Assembly: GCF_000732605.1 (NCBI RefSeq)
Contig: NZ_JPME01000006.1
Coordinates: forward strand, 124,001 to 188,000
Direction of reading: 5' to 3'
Length of the DNA: 64,000 bases
From: Lacrimispora celerecrescens
Lineage (GTDB): Bacteria; Bacillota; Clostridia; Lachnospirales; Lachnospiraceae
How positions within the stretch are numbered: the stretch's first letter is position 1; every line of letters starts with the position of its first letter. A model generated the notes under the pieces. It did no database searches, was not told the DNA's origin, and saw only the letters and a list, made by a program, of their open reading frames with translations. Made by a program: the position numbers and the translations under genes. Below are positions 44,300-51,822 of this stretch, piece by piece.

Positions 44300-44752
44300 A
44301 TGGAAGTAAGTCAAAAACTGAATGTAGAGGCAAAGGAATTTTTCAATGCCCTGGCGTCCTCGGTTGCCTATGATATCAGCCAGGCTACAGGGAAAAAGGT
44401 AAATCCTGACCAGATTTATTCCGGTTATCGCTATAAAAAGAAGATGAAAAATAAAATGGGGCAGGAAAACCATGTAGATGTGGTGATTAAGCAGTTTGTC
44501 TCTCCCAGCTGTTATGAGGCAAGCTTCCGCACCTCCCATGGGACAAATGTCATATTTTATGAGGTCGAAGATAGCAAAGACGGAAACATTATGGTACACT
44601 ACAGGGAGGGATTTGAAGGGGAGAGTACTTCCTACTCCTTAAACTATAAAATTGTCTCTTGGTTTTATCAAAAAGGATCCAAAAAGAGGGTTTCCAGGAT
44701 GCTTTCATCCATGGAAAGCTTCATTAAGGGACAGAGGACAAAAGAGAATTAA
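44300..44752 (+). CDS. DUF3284 protein
   Basis: Cytoplasmic protein of 150 residues. The C-terminal SYSLNYKIVSWFYQKGSKKR followed by VSRMLSSMESFI is characteristic of DUF3284, a family regularly found in cellobiose-type PTS operons of Firmicutes. Its biochemical role is unknown. It sits nine bases after GH1 and 20 before the GntR gene, so it is clearly a member of the operon. Confidence 0.85.
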   Translation: MEVSQKLNVEAKEFFNALASSVAYDISQATGKKVNPDQIYSGYRYKKKMKNKMGQENHVDVVIKQFVSPSCYEASFRTSHGTNVIFYEVEDSKDGNIMVHYREGFEGESTSYSLNYKIVSWFYQKGSKKRVSRMLSSMESFIKGQRTKEN

Positions 44753-44772
44753 AGGTGATAAGAGGTGATACA

Positions 44773-45447
44773 ATGGGGGCTCCGAAATATCAGAAAATAA
44801 AACAGGACCTTATGGAAGAAATTAAGGATGCGTCTGTCAATACCCCTATTGCATCAGAACGGGAACTGGCCGGTCGGTATAATGCCAGCCGTATGACCGT
44901 GCGCAATGCTATAAATGAACTGGTGGAAGAGGGAGTATTATATAGAGATAAAAATAAAGGGACTTTTGTTGCAGACCAAAGGCTGATGAAAAAAAACACG
45001 TCCGCAGAGACTTTAAATAAGCCAATGGATGATACTTATGATTACAATGTAATCTATTTCAGTTCCTGCTTTTGCGATGAAAAGATCGCTGCCTGTCTGG
45101 AAATCGAGTCTGAGGACTGGATGATCCGGATCGTTCGTCTGAACCGGAAGAATGGAAAGCCTGTAAGTGTTGAGGAAATTTATTTGATCCAAAGCCTGAT
45201 TAATGACAATGATTACAACAACTTAAATAAGCTCTTGGATCTGAAAGGATACATTGACGAGGGATCGGTTACACAGAAGTTTCTTCCTATTATAGTGCCT
45301 GTAAAATATATTAATCTGCTTCACGTAAAGCTGAATACTCCGATTATTATGGTTGAGAGCACCATTGTAAGCAAAAGCGGCAGCCCGGTCGTGTATATCA
45401 GAGAATTTAACAACCCGACTGAAAAAATAATTGAGATAACCACATAG
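44773..45447 (+). CDS. GntR/HutC-type transcriptional regulator
   Basis: Regulator of 224 residues. The N-terminal winged helix shows PIASERELAGRYNASRMTVR and the C-terminal UTRA ligand domain includes MIRIVRLNRKNGKPVSVEE and MVESTIVSKSGSPVVYIRE. A GTG at 44755 is in frame, but the ATG at 44773 with AAGAGGTGAT (44760-44769) is preferred and the HTH begins right after it. It probably senses a phosphorylated sugar and represses the operon through the palindrome at 40847. The direct repeats after its stop codon may be further targets. Confidence 0.9.
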   Translation: MGAPKYQKIKQDLMEEIKDASVNTPIASERELAGRYNASRMTVRNAINELVEEGVLYRDKNKGTFVADQRLMKKNTSAETLNKPMDDTYDYNVIYFSSCFCDEKIAACLEIESEDWMIRIVRLNRKNGKPVSVEEIYLIQSLINDNDYNNLNKLLDLKGYIDEGSVTQKFLPIIVPVKYINLLHVKLNTPIIMVESTIVSKSGSPVVYIREFNNPTEKIIEITT

Positions 45448-45458
45448 TTGAAATGCCC

Positions 45459-45550
45459 GCAGTATACCATAATCCCCCAAACTAGGCAGGAAAAAGGAAA
45501 TACCCTGCGGGTATACCATTATGCCCATATGCTGGGCAGGAAAGTGGAAA
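45459..45550 (+). repeat. Tandem 42-44 bp repeat before mupG, possible operators
   Basis: Unit A (45459-45500) and unit B (45507-45550) share TATACCAT, then a C-rich triplet, GGCAGGAAA and GGAAA at matched positions. The GTATACC core is partly palindromic in both, and unit B also forms a hairpin (GCCCATATGCTGGGC). Lying between the GntR gene and mupG, they may be regulator sites or a duplicated leader. Confidence 0.5.
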
Positions 45551-45561
45551 GGTGATTAATC

Positions 45562-46656
45562 ATGGGAAGACTTGGTATCTCCCTCTATCCGGAGCATTCC
45601 ACTCCGGAACGGGATAAGGAATATATTCAGCTGGCCGGTAAATATGGGTTTCAGAGGATTTTTACCTGCTTGTTGAGCGTAGGGAATAAAAATAAAGATG
45701 AGATGATTCATGAATTCAGGGATATGATTGATACGGCCCATGAATACGGTATGGAAGTAATTCTGGACGTGGCACCACCCGTTTTTGAAGCGCTGGGGGC
45801 TTCCTATGACAATCTGGCCCCCTTTAAAGAAATGCATGCAGATGGGATCCGGCTGGATGTAGGCTTTGATGGCATGAAGGAAGCCGCTATGAGCTATAAC
45901 AGCGAGGGACTTAAGATCGAGCTGAACGCCAGCACCGATCCTAGCTATGTGTCAAATATCATGAATCATCATCCGGTGCCGGAAAGAATCATTACCTGTC
46001 ACAACTTTTATCCTCAGAAATATACGGGAATCAGTCTGGAGCATTTTGATTACTGCAACCAGGAAATGAAAAAGCATGGTCTTAAGGTTGCGGCCTTTGT
46101 ATCCAGCAACAATGAGAATACCTTTGGACCATGGCCTGTGAATGAGGGATTGTGCACTCTGGAGATGCACAGGGGCCTGCCTGTGGATGCACAGGTACGG
46201 CATCTACTTGCAACCCGTATGGTAGATGATGTGATAATAGCCAATGCCTATGCATCTGAAGAGGAGTTAAAGGCCTGTGCCTCAGTGACTCCCGGAAAGC
46301 TGATGTTTGGCCTTCGCCTGGAAAAAGAATTGACGGAAACAGAGCGGGAGATTCTTTACTTTGACCGGCAGCATGCGGTCAGAGGCGATATCAGTGAATA
46401 TATGATACGGTCCACCTGGCCGAGAGTCGTCTTTGCTGACAAGGCAGTACCTCCTGCCAATACCCGGGATTTAAAACGGGGGGATGTTGTGATTTTAAAT
46501 GACGGTTATTCCCGCTATAAGGGAGAACTGCATGTTGTTCTAAAGGATATGCCTAATGACGGAAGGAAAAATGTGATCGGCTATATCCCTGATCATGAAC
46601 TGGTACTGCTTGATTATATTAAACCCTGGAAGCTGTTTGGTTTTACAGAAGTATGA
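45562..46656 (+). CDS. mupG: MupG-type 6-phospho-N-acetylmuramidase (DUF871 family)
   Basis: Protein of 364 residues with a TIM-barrel N-terminal domain (GRLGISLYPEHSTPERDKEY, then YGFQRIFTCLLSV and YGMEVILDVAPPVF) and a smaller C-terminal beta domain (RDLKRGDVVILNDGYSRYKG). This fits the MupG/DUF871 family, which cleaves MurNAc-6-phosphate from disaccharides during cell-wall recycling after PTS uptake. It is followed by the remnant of a PTS IIC gene, as expected for a muropeptide-sugar locus. AAAGGTG precedes the ATG. Its TGA overlaps the next ATG. Confidence 0.85.
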   Translation: MGRLGISLYPEHSTPERDKEYIQLAGKYGFQRIFTCLLSVGNKNKDEMIHEFRDMIDTAHEYGMEVILDVAPPVFEALGASYDNLAPFKEMHADGIRLDVGFDGMKEAAMSYNSEGLKIELNASTDPSYVSNIMNHHPVPERIITCHNFYPQKYTGISLEHFDYCNQEMKKHGLKVAAFVSSNNENTFGPWPVNEGLCTLEMHRGLPVDAQVRHLLATRMVDDVIIANAYASEEELKACASVTPGKLMFGLRLEKELTETEREILYFDRQHAVRGDISEYMIRSTWPRVVFADKAVPPANTRDLKRGDVVILNDGYSRYKGELHVVLKDMPNDGRKNVIGYIPDHELVLLDYIKPWKLFGFTEV

Positions 46657-46857
46657 TTACCATTTCCAGTCCCATGCAGCAGGATAATATTAAAGAACTA
46701 TTATCTAATTACAGGGAAGGTGATGTAACATTTACTTTCAGTAAAAAAGAGGGCATAAAGCTCTTTTTTGAAGTTACCGGTAATCCGGCGGAGGCTGCAA
46801 TAAAGGCAAAGGAATTAATTAAAAATACGACTTGGGGCAAAGTTCTTTATTTTCAAC
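46653..46857 (+). pseudogene. Small PTS-associated protein, 3' end lost
   Basis: The ATG overlaps the mupG stop (ATGA). About 68 residues are coherent (ELLSNYREGDVTFTFSKKEG to NTTWGKVLYFQ), then the frame runs out of phase into PTS IIC sequence and stops at 46913. I do not know the family; similar small proteins accompany PTS genes. The 3' end and whatever followed were removed by the same deletion that truncated the IIC gene. Confidence 0.5.
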
Positions 46858-46859
46858 AG

Positions 46860-47373
46860 TACATATGGTGTTGCTCAGCTGCAAAATTTAGCTGCTTACG
46901 AATCTGGAGCTGAGATTCCTTATAAATGGGTTTCAGGTTCTTTCGAGGCATTTGTTTGGCCTGGCGGTGCAGGTGTTACAATAGCTCTAATTGTTTCTAT
47001 TTTAATCATGTCAAAACGTGCAGATTATAAAAAGGTGGGCAAGTTAGGTCTGGGACCGGGATTATTTAATATTAACGAACCAATCATGTTTGGTATACCT
47101 GTAGTTCTTAATCCTCTGCTGATTGTGCCGTATATTTTGGCTCCGCTTGCAACAGCAACTATTTCATATTTTGTAACGATCTGGGGCCTGGTAAGCCCGG
47201 TGGTTATCAGTGTTCCATGGGTAATGCCTGTATTCTTGAGCGGATTCCTCGCTACAGCAGGTGACTGGCGTTCACTCGTACTTACTGCTGTCAATATGGC
47301 TGTTGCCTTTGCAATATGGGCGCCATTTATTATTGCTGCAAATGGTGTAGACTGTCCATCAGATAACGGATAA
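46860..47373 (+). pseudogene. PTS IIC permease, C-terminal remnant
   Basis: The frame beginning TYGVAQLQNLAAYESG contains FNINEPIMFGIPVVLNPLLI and VPWVMPVFLSGFLATAGDW, closely parallel to the intact IIC at 41244. Only about 170 of some 450 residues remain; the first half, including the start, is missing. No ribosome site precedes a usable start (an ATG at 47008 lies inside the core). The tail GVDCPSDNG also departs from normal IIC ends. A deletion joining the upstream small gene to this fragment explains the arrangement. Confidence 0.75.
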
Positions 47374-47405
47374 TAAAAAGGTGGAAAATCAAAGACAGAC
47401 CTGTT

Positions 47406-47462
47406 AATGCAAAAAACGGTGCACATCTGATATGATTCAGGTGTGCGCCGTTTTTGCATTAT
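47406..47462. terminator. Bidirectional terminator
   Basis: A long stem of about 24 pairs, AATGCAAAAAACGG and GCACATCTGA with their near-complements, lies between the convergent IIC remnant and the Cof phosphatase gene, with T-runs in both directions. Confidence 0.85.
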
Positions 47463-47509
47463 TATAAAAGACCAGTAGGAATGCCCATGTTTTTTATATC
47501 GTGAGCACT

Positions 47510-48382
47510 TCACCTATTTTCCTGAAACACAAGCTTGCGAATGGCCCAGGCAACCCCATCCTCTGCATTGGATTTCGTATGGTATTTTGCGGCATCCCGA
47601 ATACAGGACATGGCATTTTCCATAGCGACAGTCCATCCGAATTCCGGTGTGAACATGGACAGATCATTGTCGCTGTCTCCAAGCACCATCACATCCTTAA
47701 GAGAGATTCCCTTTTGCTCTGCATATGCTTTCAAAACCAGCCCTTTTTGAGCCGCCTGATTGGTCAGCTCAATATTGTCGGGGAAAGAGGAGGCTGCAGC
47801 CACATCCGGATAGTCTGCGAAGATTTCTTTTAATTCTGCAGCCTTTTGGACAGGAAGCCCGTTACTGCATATCTTAAATACATCACTGTCCTGAGGAAGC
47901 TCTTTAAGAGAAGAAATAAAGGTCGTGGATTCCATCCGCATTTGTACGGCAGCTTCCAGCTCTTGGGAAATGTGAGCAGAAGAGCTGAATTTCTTTTTTA
48001 TGAAGGAGTATATCTCGTTTAACTTCCGCTCTTTTGGGGTAGTGGTATACCGCCCGCCGGAAGTAAGTATATCCATATCTGCCTGTTGCTCTGTAAGGAT
48101 CCGATCAATGTCTACAAGGTTCTGAGAGGTAAGAGGAATCTCACTCAGTATTTCACCATCCTGACTGTATACGGCAGCCCCGCTTAAGCAGATATAGCTG
48201 CATGAAATATTACAGGCATCCATAACGGCTTTTGCTTCTTGATAATCCCGTCCGCTGCAGATTAAAAATTCTATGTCCGCGCGCTCAAGCCTGCGGATTG
48301 CATCTACATTGGCTTTTGAGATATTGGTCTGAGGGTTTAAAAGGGTGCCGTCCATATCGGAGGCGATCAGTCGGATGCTCAT
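47510..48382 (-). CDS. Cof-type HAD phosphatase
   Basis: Sugar-phosphate phosphatase of 290 residues. The nucleophile Asp9 and acid/base Asp11 lie in LIASDMDGTLLN, motif II Ser-Gly in LICSGRDY, and motifs III/IV in KGLVLKAYAEQKGI and VMVLGDSDNDLSMF. The large inserted cap domain is type IIB, as in Cof/YidA proteins. AAAGGAG precedes the ATG on the minus strand. It likely dephosphorylates sugar phosphates arising from the PTS pathways nearby. Confidence 0.92.
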   Translation of the reverse strand: MSIRLIASDMDGTLLNPQTNISKANVDAIRRLERADIEFLICSGRDYQEAKAVMDACNISCSYICLSGAAVYSQDGEILSEIPLTSQNLVDIDRILTEQQADMDILTSGGRYTTTPKERKLNEIYSFIKKKFSSSAHISQELEAAVQMRMESTTFISSLKELPQDSDVFKICSNGLPVQKAAELKEIFADYPDVAAASSFPDNIELTNQAAQKGLVLKAYAEQKGISLKDVMVLGDSDNDLSMFTPEFGWTVAMENAMSCIRDAAKYHTKSNAEDGVAWAIRKLVFQENR

Positions 48383-48818
48383 AGCAAGTAATCTCCTTTG
48401 TCCTGGTTATGTATTCATGTTCTCATACTTAGCTTATCTTAAATTTGCCTGTTCGTCAATGAAGAGGGGCCAGGATGCCCTAAATTCATCAGTTTTCCTA
48501 TCTTCTATCAGGTTTCTTCCCCTCCTTTTTACAAACCCTACATATGACGTTTAAACAATGCCGGGCTTTTCATTTTTTCGCAGCACAGGGGCAAAATGTT
48601 TTTAGAATTTCAAGGGGTTGACACCCGTCCCTCCAGCAGAAAACGGAAAGAAAGTATGACTTGTTTTTGCTGATATCGTCTCGATTAATACAATGAATTG
48701 CACAATAATTCTAATGATAATAATTCTTTATATCTAAATGATATCTATTAAAATCAAAAATAGATGTCTTTTTTTGTATGTTTTGCACTTAAAAAAAGAA
48801 ATTTTAAAAGAAAACATA
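48383..48818. other. Divergent intergenic region
   Basis: No gene seen. It holds the promoter region of the Cof phosphatase on the minus strand and, at 48740-48775, an AT-rich hairpin (GATATCTATT with AATAGATGTC) followed by seven T residues that could act as a plus-strand terminator. The nucleoside operon promoter begins just after it. Confidence 0.5.
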
Positions 48819-48847
48819 TTGACAACTTGGCAGCCAAGTGATATTCT
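48819..48847 (+). promoter_or_regulatory. Promoter of the nucleoside salvage operon
   Basis: A perfect -35 TTGACA (48819-48824), 17-base spacer and TATTCT -10 (48842-48847). The spacer is almost wholly filled by an operator palindrome, so repressor binding would block RNA polymerase directly. Confidence 0.8.
48825..48839. promoter_or_regulatory. Operator 1, perfect palindrome in the promoter spacer
   Basis: ACTTGGCAGCCAAGT, two 7-bp arms around a central A, lies exactly between the -35 and -10 boxes. Confidence 0.8.
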
Positions 48848-48857
48848 AATGCCAACA

Positions 48858-48872
48858 ACTTGGCAGCCAAGT
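48858..48872. promoter_or_regulatory. Operator 2, identical palindrome after the start site
   Basis: The same 15 bases recur with centre 33 bp (about three helical turns) downstream of operator 1, extended to 17 bp by A and T on either side. Two dimers could bind on the same DNA face. Confidence 0.8.
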
Positions 48873-48908
48873 TAAAAAACGACAAATATACTACAAAAGG
48901 AGGAGAAT

Positions 48909-49682
48909 ATGGATAAATTGAAAATGATGCATATTGGAATCTCAAAAGGCGATGTTGGAAGGTATGTTTTTTTACCGGGGAGTCCGGAGAGAGCAGAAAA
49001 GATTGCCGCTCATTTTGACAATCCAAGGGAAATTGCATATAACCGTGAGTTCAGAACATTTGTTGGGGAACTTGATGGGACGAGAGTGGCAGTTACCAGT
49101 ACCGGAATCGGAGGGCCTTCTGCCGCCATTGCCATGGAGGAGCTTTATCAGTGCGGCGCGGATACCATGCTTCGCATCGGTTCCGGCGCTTCAACTTCAG
49201 AAAAAGTGAAGACAGGGGACATCGTGATTCCCAATGGAGCTATTCGGATGGAAGGCGTCAGCAATCATTATTTGCCGGTGGAATTCCCTGCGGTTCCGGA
49301 CTTTTCCATGATAAAAGAGCTGGAGGCCGCGTCTAGGCGGCTGAATATGCCCTATAATGTGGGAGTTACCATCACAAAAGCCTCCTTTTACAGTCAGACT
49401 CAGCCAGAGAAAAAACCGGTAAAAGATGAGATCCTTCATAAATGGAGTGCATACGAGGCAGGCGGTGCCACCTCTACAAGCATGGAATGTTCCACCCTGT
49501 TTCTGGTAGCGGCCAGTTTGGGAATACGGGCAGCTTCCGTTTTAGTAAGTGCCACGGATTATAAGAATTCCCCGGAAAAGGACAGAGTACCGCTTACGGA
49601 ATTAGAAAACAGAGTGATTCTGGTTGGCATTGAGGCGATGAGAGCCATAATAAAAAATGATTTGGTGGGGAGATTGGTATGA
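48909..49682 (+). CDS. Nucleoside phosphorylase, uridine-phosphorylase superfamily (paralogue 1)
   Basis: Phosphorolytic enzyme of 257 residues that splits nucleosides into base and (deoxy)ribose-1-phosphate. It shows the phosphate-binding start VFLPGSPERAEKIA, VTSTGIGGPSAAIAMEELY, MLRIGSGAS and the ribose-binding SMECSTLF. The base-specificity segment reads FYSQTQPEKK rather than the FYPGQER of classical uridine phosphorylase, so the base is uncertain. It is the first gene of the operon, with AAAGGAGGAG before the ATG, and its end overlaps the GntR gene start by four bases. Confidence 0.9.
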   Translation: MDKLKMMHIGISKGDVGRYVFLPGSPERAEKIAAHFDNPREIAYNREFRTFVGELDGTRVAVTSTGIGGPSAAIAMEELYQCGADTMLRIGSGASTSEKVKTGDIVIPNGAIRMEGVSNHYLPVEFPAVPDFSMIKELEAASRRLNMPYNVGVTITKASFYSQTQPEKKPVKDEILHKWSAYEAGGATSTSMECSTLFLVAASLGIRAASVLVSATDYKNSPEKDRVPLTELENRVILVGIEAMRAIIKNDLVGRLV

Positions 49683-50445
49683 TGGATTATAATAAGATGC
49701 CGCTTCTGGAGGAAGATATTTCAGAGAACCTGGTGATTCCGAACTACGTAAAAATTTATGATATTATTTTTAATTTAATCGTAGAAGGCGTGATCAAAGC
49801 AGGAGATGTTGTACCAAGTGAAAATAAGCTGGCTAATTACTGGAAGGTCAGCCGCGGTACGGTCAGAATGGCTATGAGAAAGCTGGAAGAGGATGGATAT
49901 ATAAATAAGACCCAGGGGAAGCAGGCGGTAGTCTCGACACATGCTCTGCAATACAAGGACGGATTCCAGTGGCTGTTTAACCCGTGCATTGAGAACTGCG
50001 TGGATACCATTGATGAGATTAAGATTTCCGCCCAGTACCAGCCTGCGGTGTCTACGTTGCTCATGAGCTGGGGTATAAAAAGCCGGGAGATTTAATGGTT
50101 TTTACCAGTACGGATTATTTTTCCAACGGGCGCCAGGTGGCAAACACGGTCACGATTTTTGATGCGGAATTCATGGAGAAATTCCAGCTGGATATGAATG
50201 ACATAGAAAATATGAAGGAGTTCAGCACTTATGGACTGTATCGGATGGCAAAGCATGCAAAGACTGTATTCAATGTGCTGAATGCAGATGCGGATTCCTA
50301 TATAGCAGGCATTAATAAAAATGAGCCGGTCATTATTGTGGAAGAGATCCTGGTAGAAGAGGGGGATAAGCAGCTCAGCTATGCCAAGCACCAGCTTCTC
50401 GGAAGTATGTACCGTTTCTCTATGGAGCGCAAGTCTCATATGTAA
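49679..50445 (+). pseudogene. GntR-type regulator with an internal frameshift
   Basis: The first frame (49679-50095) has a winged helix with KAGDVVPSENKLANYWKVSR and TVRMAMRKLEEDG. The second frame, open through 50095-50445, carries UTRA-like sequence (TSTDYFSNGRQVANTVTIFD and AKHQLLGSMYRF). Reading the second frame backwards gives GYKKPGDLMVFTSTDY, the natural join, so one base has been lost near 50055-50075. The first frame's TAA overlaps an ATG (TAATG), so the second half could still be made separately. The gene lies inside the operon it would control. It may be inactive or a sequencing error. Confidence 0.75.
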
Positions 50446-50502
50446 TTGAAAAAGAGCAGACCGGTCCAAGGGTCTTTTAAAAGTGCGGAAAGCTCTTTTC
50501 AA
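50446..50502 (+). promoter_or_regulatory. Hairpin between the regulator and BMP gene
   Basis: GAAAAAGAGC pairs with GCTCTTTTC across a 34-base loop, with a TTGAA/TTCAA extension. It could be a weak terminator or a processing signal. Confidence 0.35.
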
Positions 50503-50552
50503 ATATACTGAAAAACAAACACAAGCAACGCAGCAACAGAAAGGAGAAAGGA

Positions 50553-51716
50553 ATGAAAAAAACGTTTCAATTGATTCTTACAGGGGTACTTGCCTGCGCC
50601 ATGCTCACCGCATGCGGCAAAACAAATGACAGCGTACAGACGACTGCCGGAAAACAGGAGCAAACAGAAGGGACGGGTGCAGCAAGCGGAGAAAAAACTT
50701 CGGATAAGCCGTTAAAGGCCGTGTATCTGGTAAACGGAAACCTGGGGGACAAAGGTTTTTATGATTCAGCGGCCAGCGGCCTTTATCGTATGAGAGATGA
50801 ACTGGGGGCCGACATCAAGGTGGTTGAAATGGGACGGGACGAGACCAGCTATGAAGGACATTTCACGGACGTATCCGAGCAGGATTGGGATGTCATCATT
50901 GCAGGTACCTGGTCCGTGAAGGAGGTAGCACAAAATACGGCCGCACAGTATCCTGACAAAAAGTATATTTTCTTTGACAGCGATGTGGACCGGACGATTG
51001 TTGCTGACGGAAATATGATGGGTATTACATACAATTCCAACCAGGGCTCTTTCTTAGCCGGTGTCCTGGCTGCCCAGATGCTTGATTCCGGAGACGCAAA
51101 GATCGACGCATCCAAGAGAACCTTAGGCTTTATCGGATCCATGGATGTGGCAAATATCAATGACTTCCTGGTAGGATATCTAGAAGGTGTGAAATACGTA
51201 GATCCAAGCATCAAGGTGATCCCTTCCTATGTGGGTTCCTTTGAAGATGTTCCCAAATGTCTTGAAATGACCACCCAGTTATACAACCAGGGCGCACAGA
51301 TCGTATATGCGCCTGCGTCACAAAGTATTCTTGGCGCAGCAACTGCGGCAAACAACGTTGACAAATACTTAATAGCCTGTGACCAGGATCTGTATACCCA
51401 GTTAAAGGATACGAATCCTGAGATCGCAAAGAACATTTTGACATCAACCCTGAAAAATGTGGGAGATTCCCTTGTAACAGCAGTTAAAGGCCTTATGGAC
51501 AACTCCATGACCTGTGACGAGACCTATGCTCTTGGCCTTGACAGCGGTGCAGTGGGTCTGGCTCAGAATGATAATTTTAACACCATTGTCCCAGAGGATA
51601 TCAAGAAGAATCTTGATGTGGTAAAGGACAAGATCATTAAGGGTGATATTACGGTAGGAAGCGCTATGAAGATGACGACGGAAGAAGTAGCCGCATTACG
51701 TGACAGCATGAAATAA
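50553..51716 (+). CDS. BMP-family nucleoside-binding lipoprotein
   Basis: Substrate-binding lipoprotein of 387 residues of an ABC importer. The signal peptide ends in the lipobox LTAC with Cys21 as the lipid anchor; a Thr/Gly/Ser linker follows. The mature domain has the BMP/PnrA motifs AVYLVNGNLGDKGFYDSA, VIIAGTWSVKE, YNSNQGSFLAGVLAAQM and GFIGSMDVANINDF. This family binds purine or other nucleosides outside the membrane. Spacing to the next gene and a strong hairpin at 51754 suggest that it is made in excess over the membrane parts. Confidence 0.93.
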   Translation: MKKTFQLILTGVLACAMLTACGKTNDSVQTTAGKQEQTEGTGAASGEKTSDKPLKAVYLVNGNLGDKGFYDSAASGLYRMRDELGADIKVVEMGRDETSYEGHFTDVSEQDWDVIIAGTWSVKEVAQNTAAQYPDKKYIFFDSDVDRTIVADGNMMGITYNSNQGSFLAGVLAAQMLDSGDAKIDASKRTLGFIGSMDVANINDFLVGYLEGVKYVDPSIKVIPSYVGSFEDVPKCLEMTTQLYNQGAQIVYAPASQSILGAATAANNVDKYLIACDQDLYTQLKDTNPEIAKNILTSTLKNVGDSLVTAVKGLMDNSMTCDETYALGLDSGAVGLAQNDNFNTIVPEDIKKNLDVVKDKIIKGDITVGSAMKMTTEEVAALRDSMK

Positions 51717-51753
51717 GCCTGTTATTGAAACCATAGGGCACCGGTAATCCATG

Positions 51754-51795
51754 GGGCAGCAGCAAACTAAATGGTCAACTTTGCTGCTGCCCTTT
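51754..51795 (+). terminator. Attenuating hairpin after the BMP gene
   Basis: A perfect 13-bp stem (GGGCAGCAGCAAA with TTTGCTGCTGCCC), 13-base loop, followed by TTTCC. It lies 37 bases after the lipoprotein stop and just before the ATPase gene; the short T-run suggests partial termination or 3' end protection. Confidence 0.65.
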
Positions 51796-51822
51796 CCAAA
51801 AGGATTTTTAAGGAGTAAAAGG

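Noticed and set aside
44755-44772. GTG start for the GntR regulator
   Set aside because: The ATG at 44773 has the better-placed ribosome site and the helix-turn-helix domain begins directly after it.
48618-48623. TTGACA as another promoter before the nucleoside operon
   Set aside because: No -10 box lies at a suitable distance.
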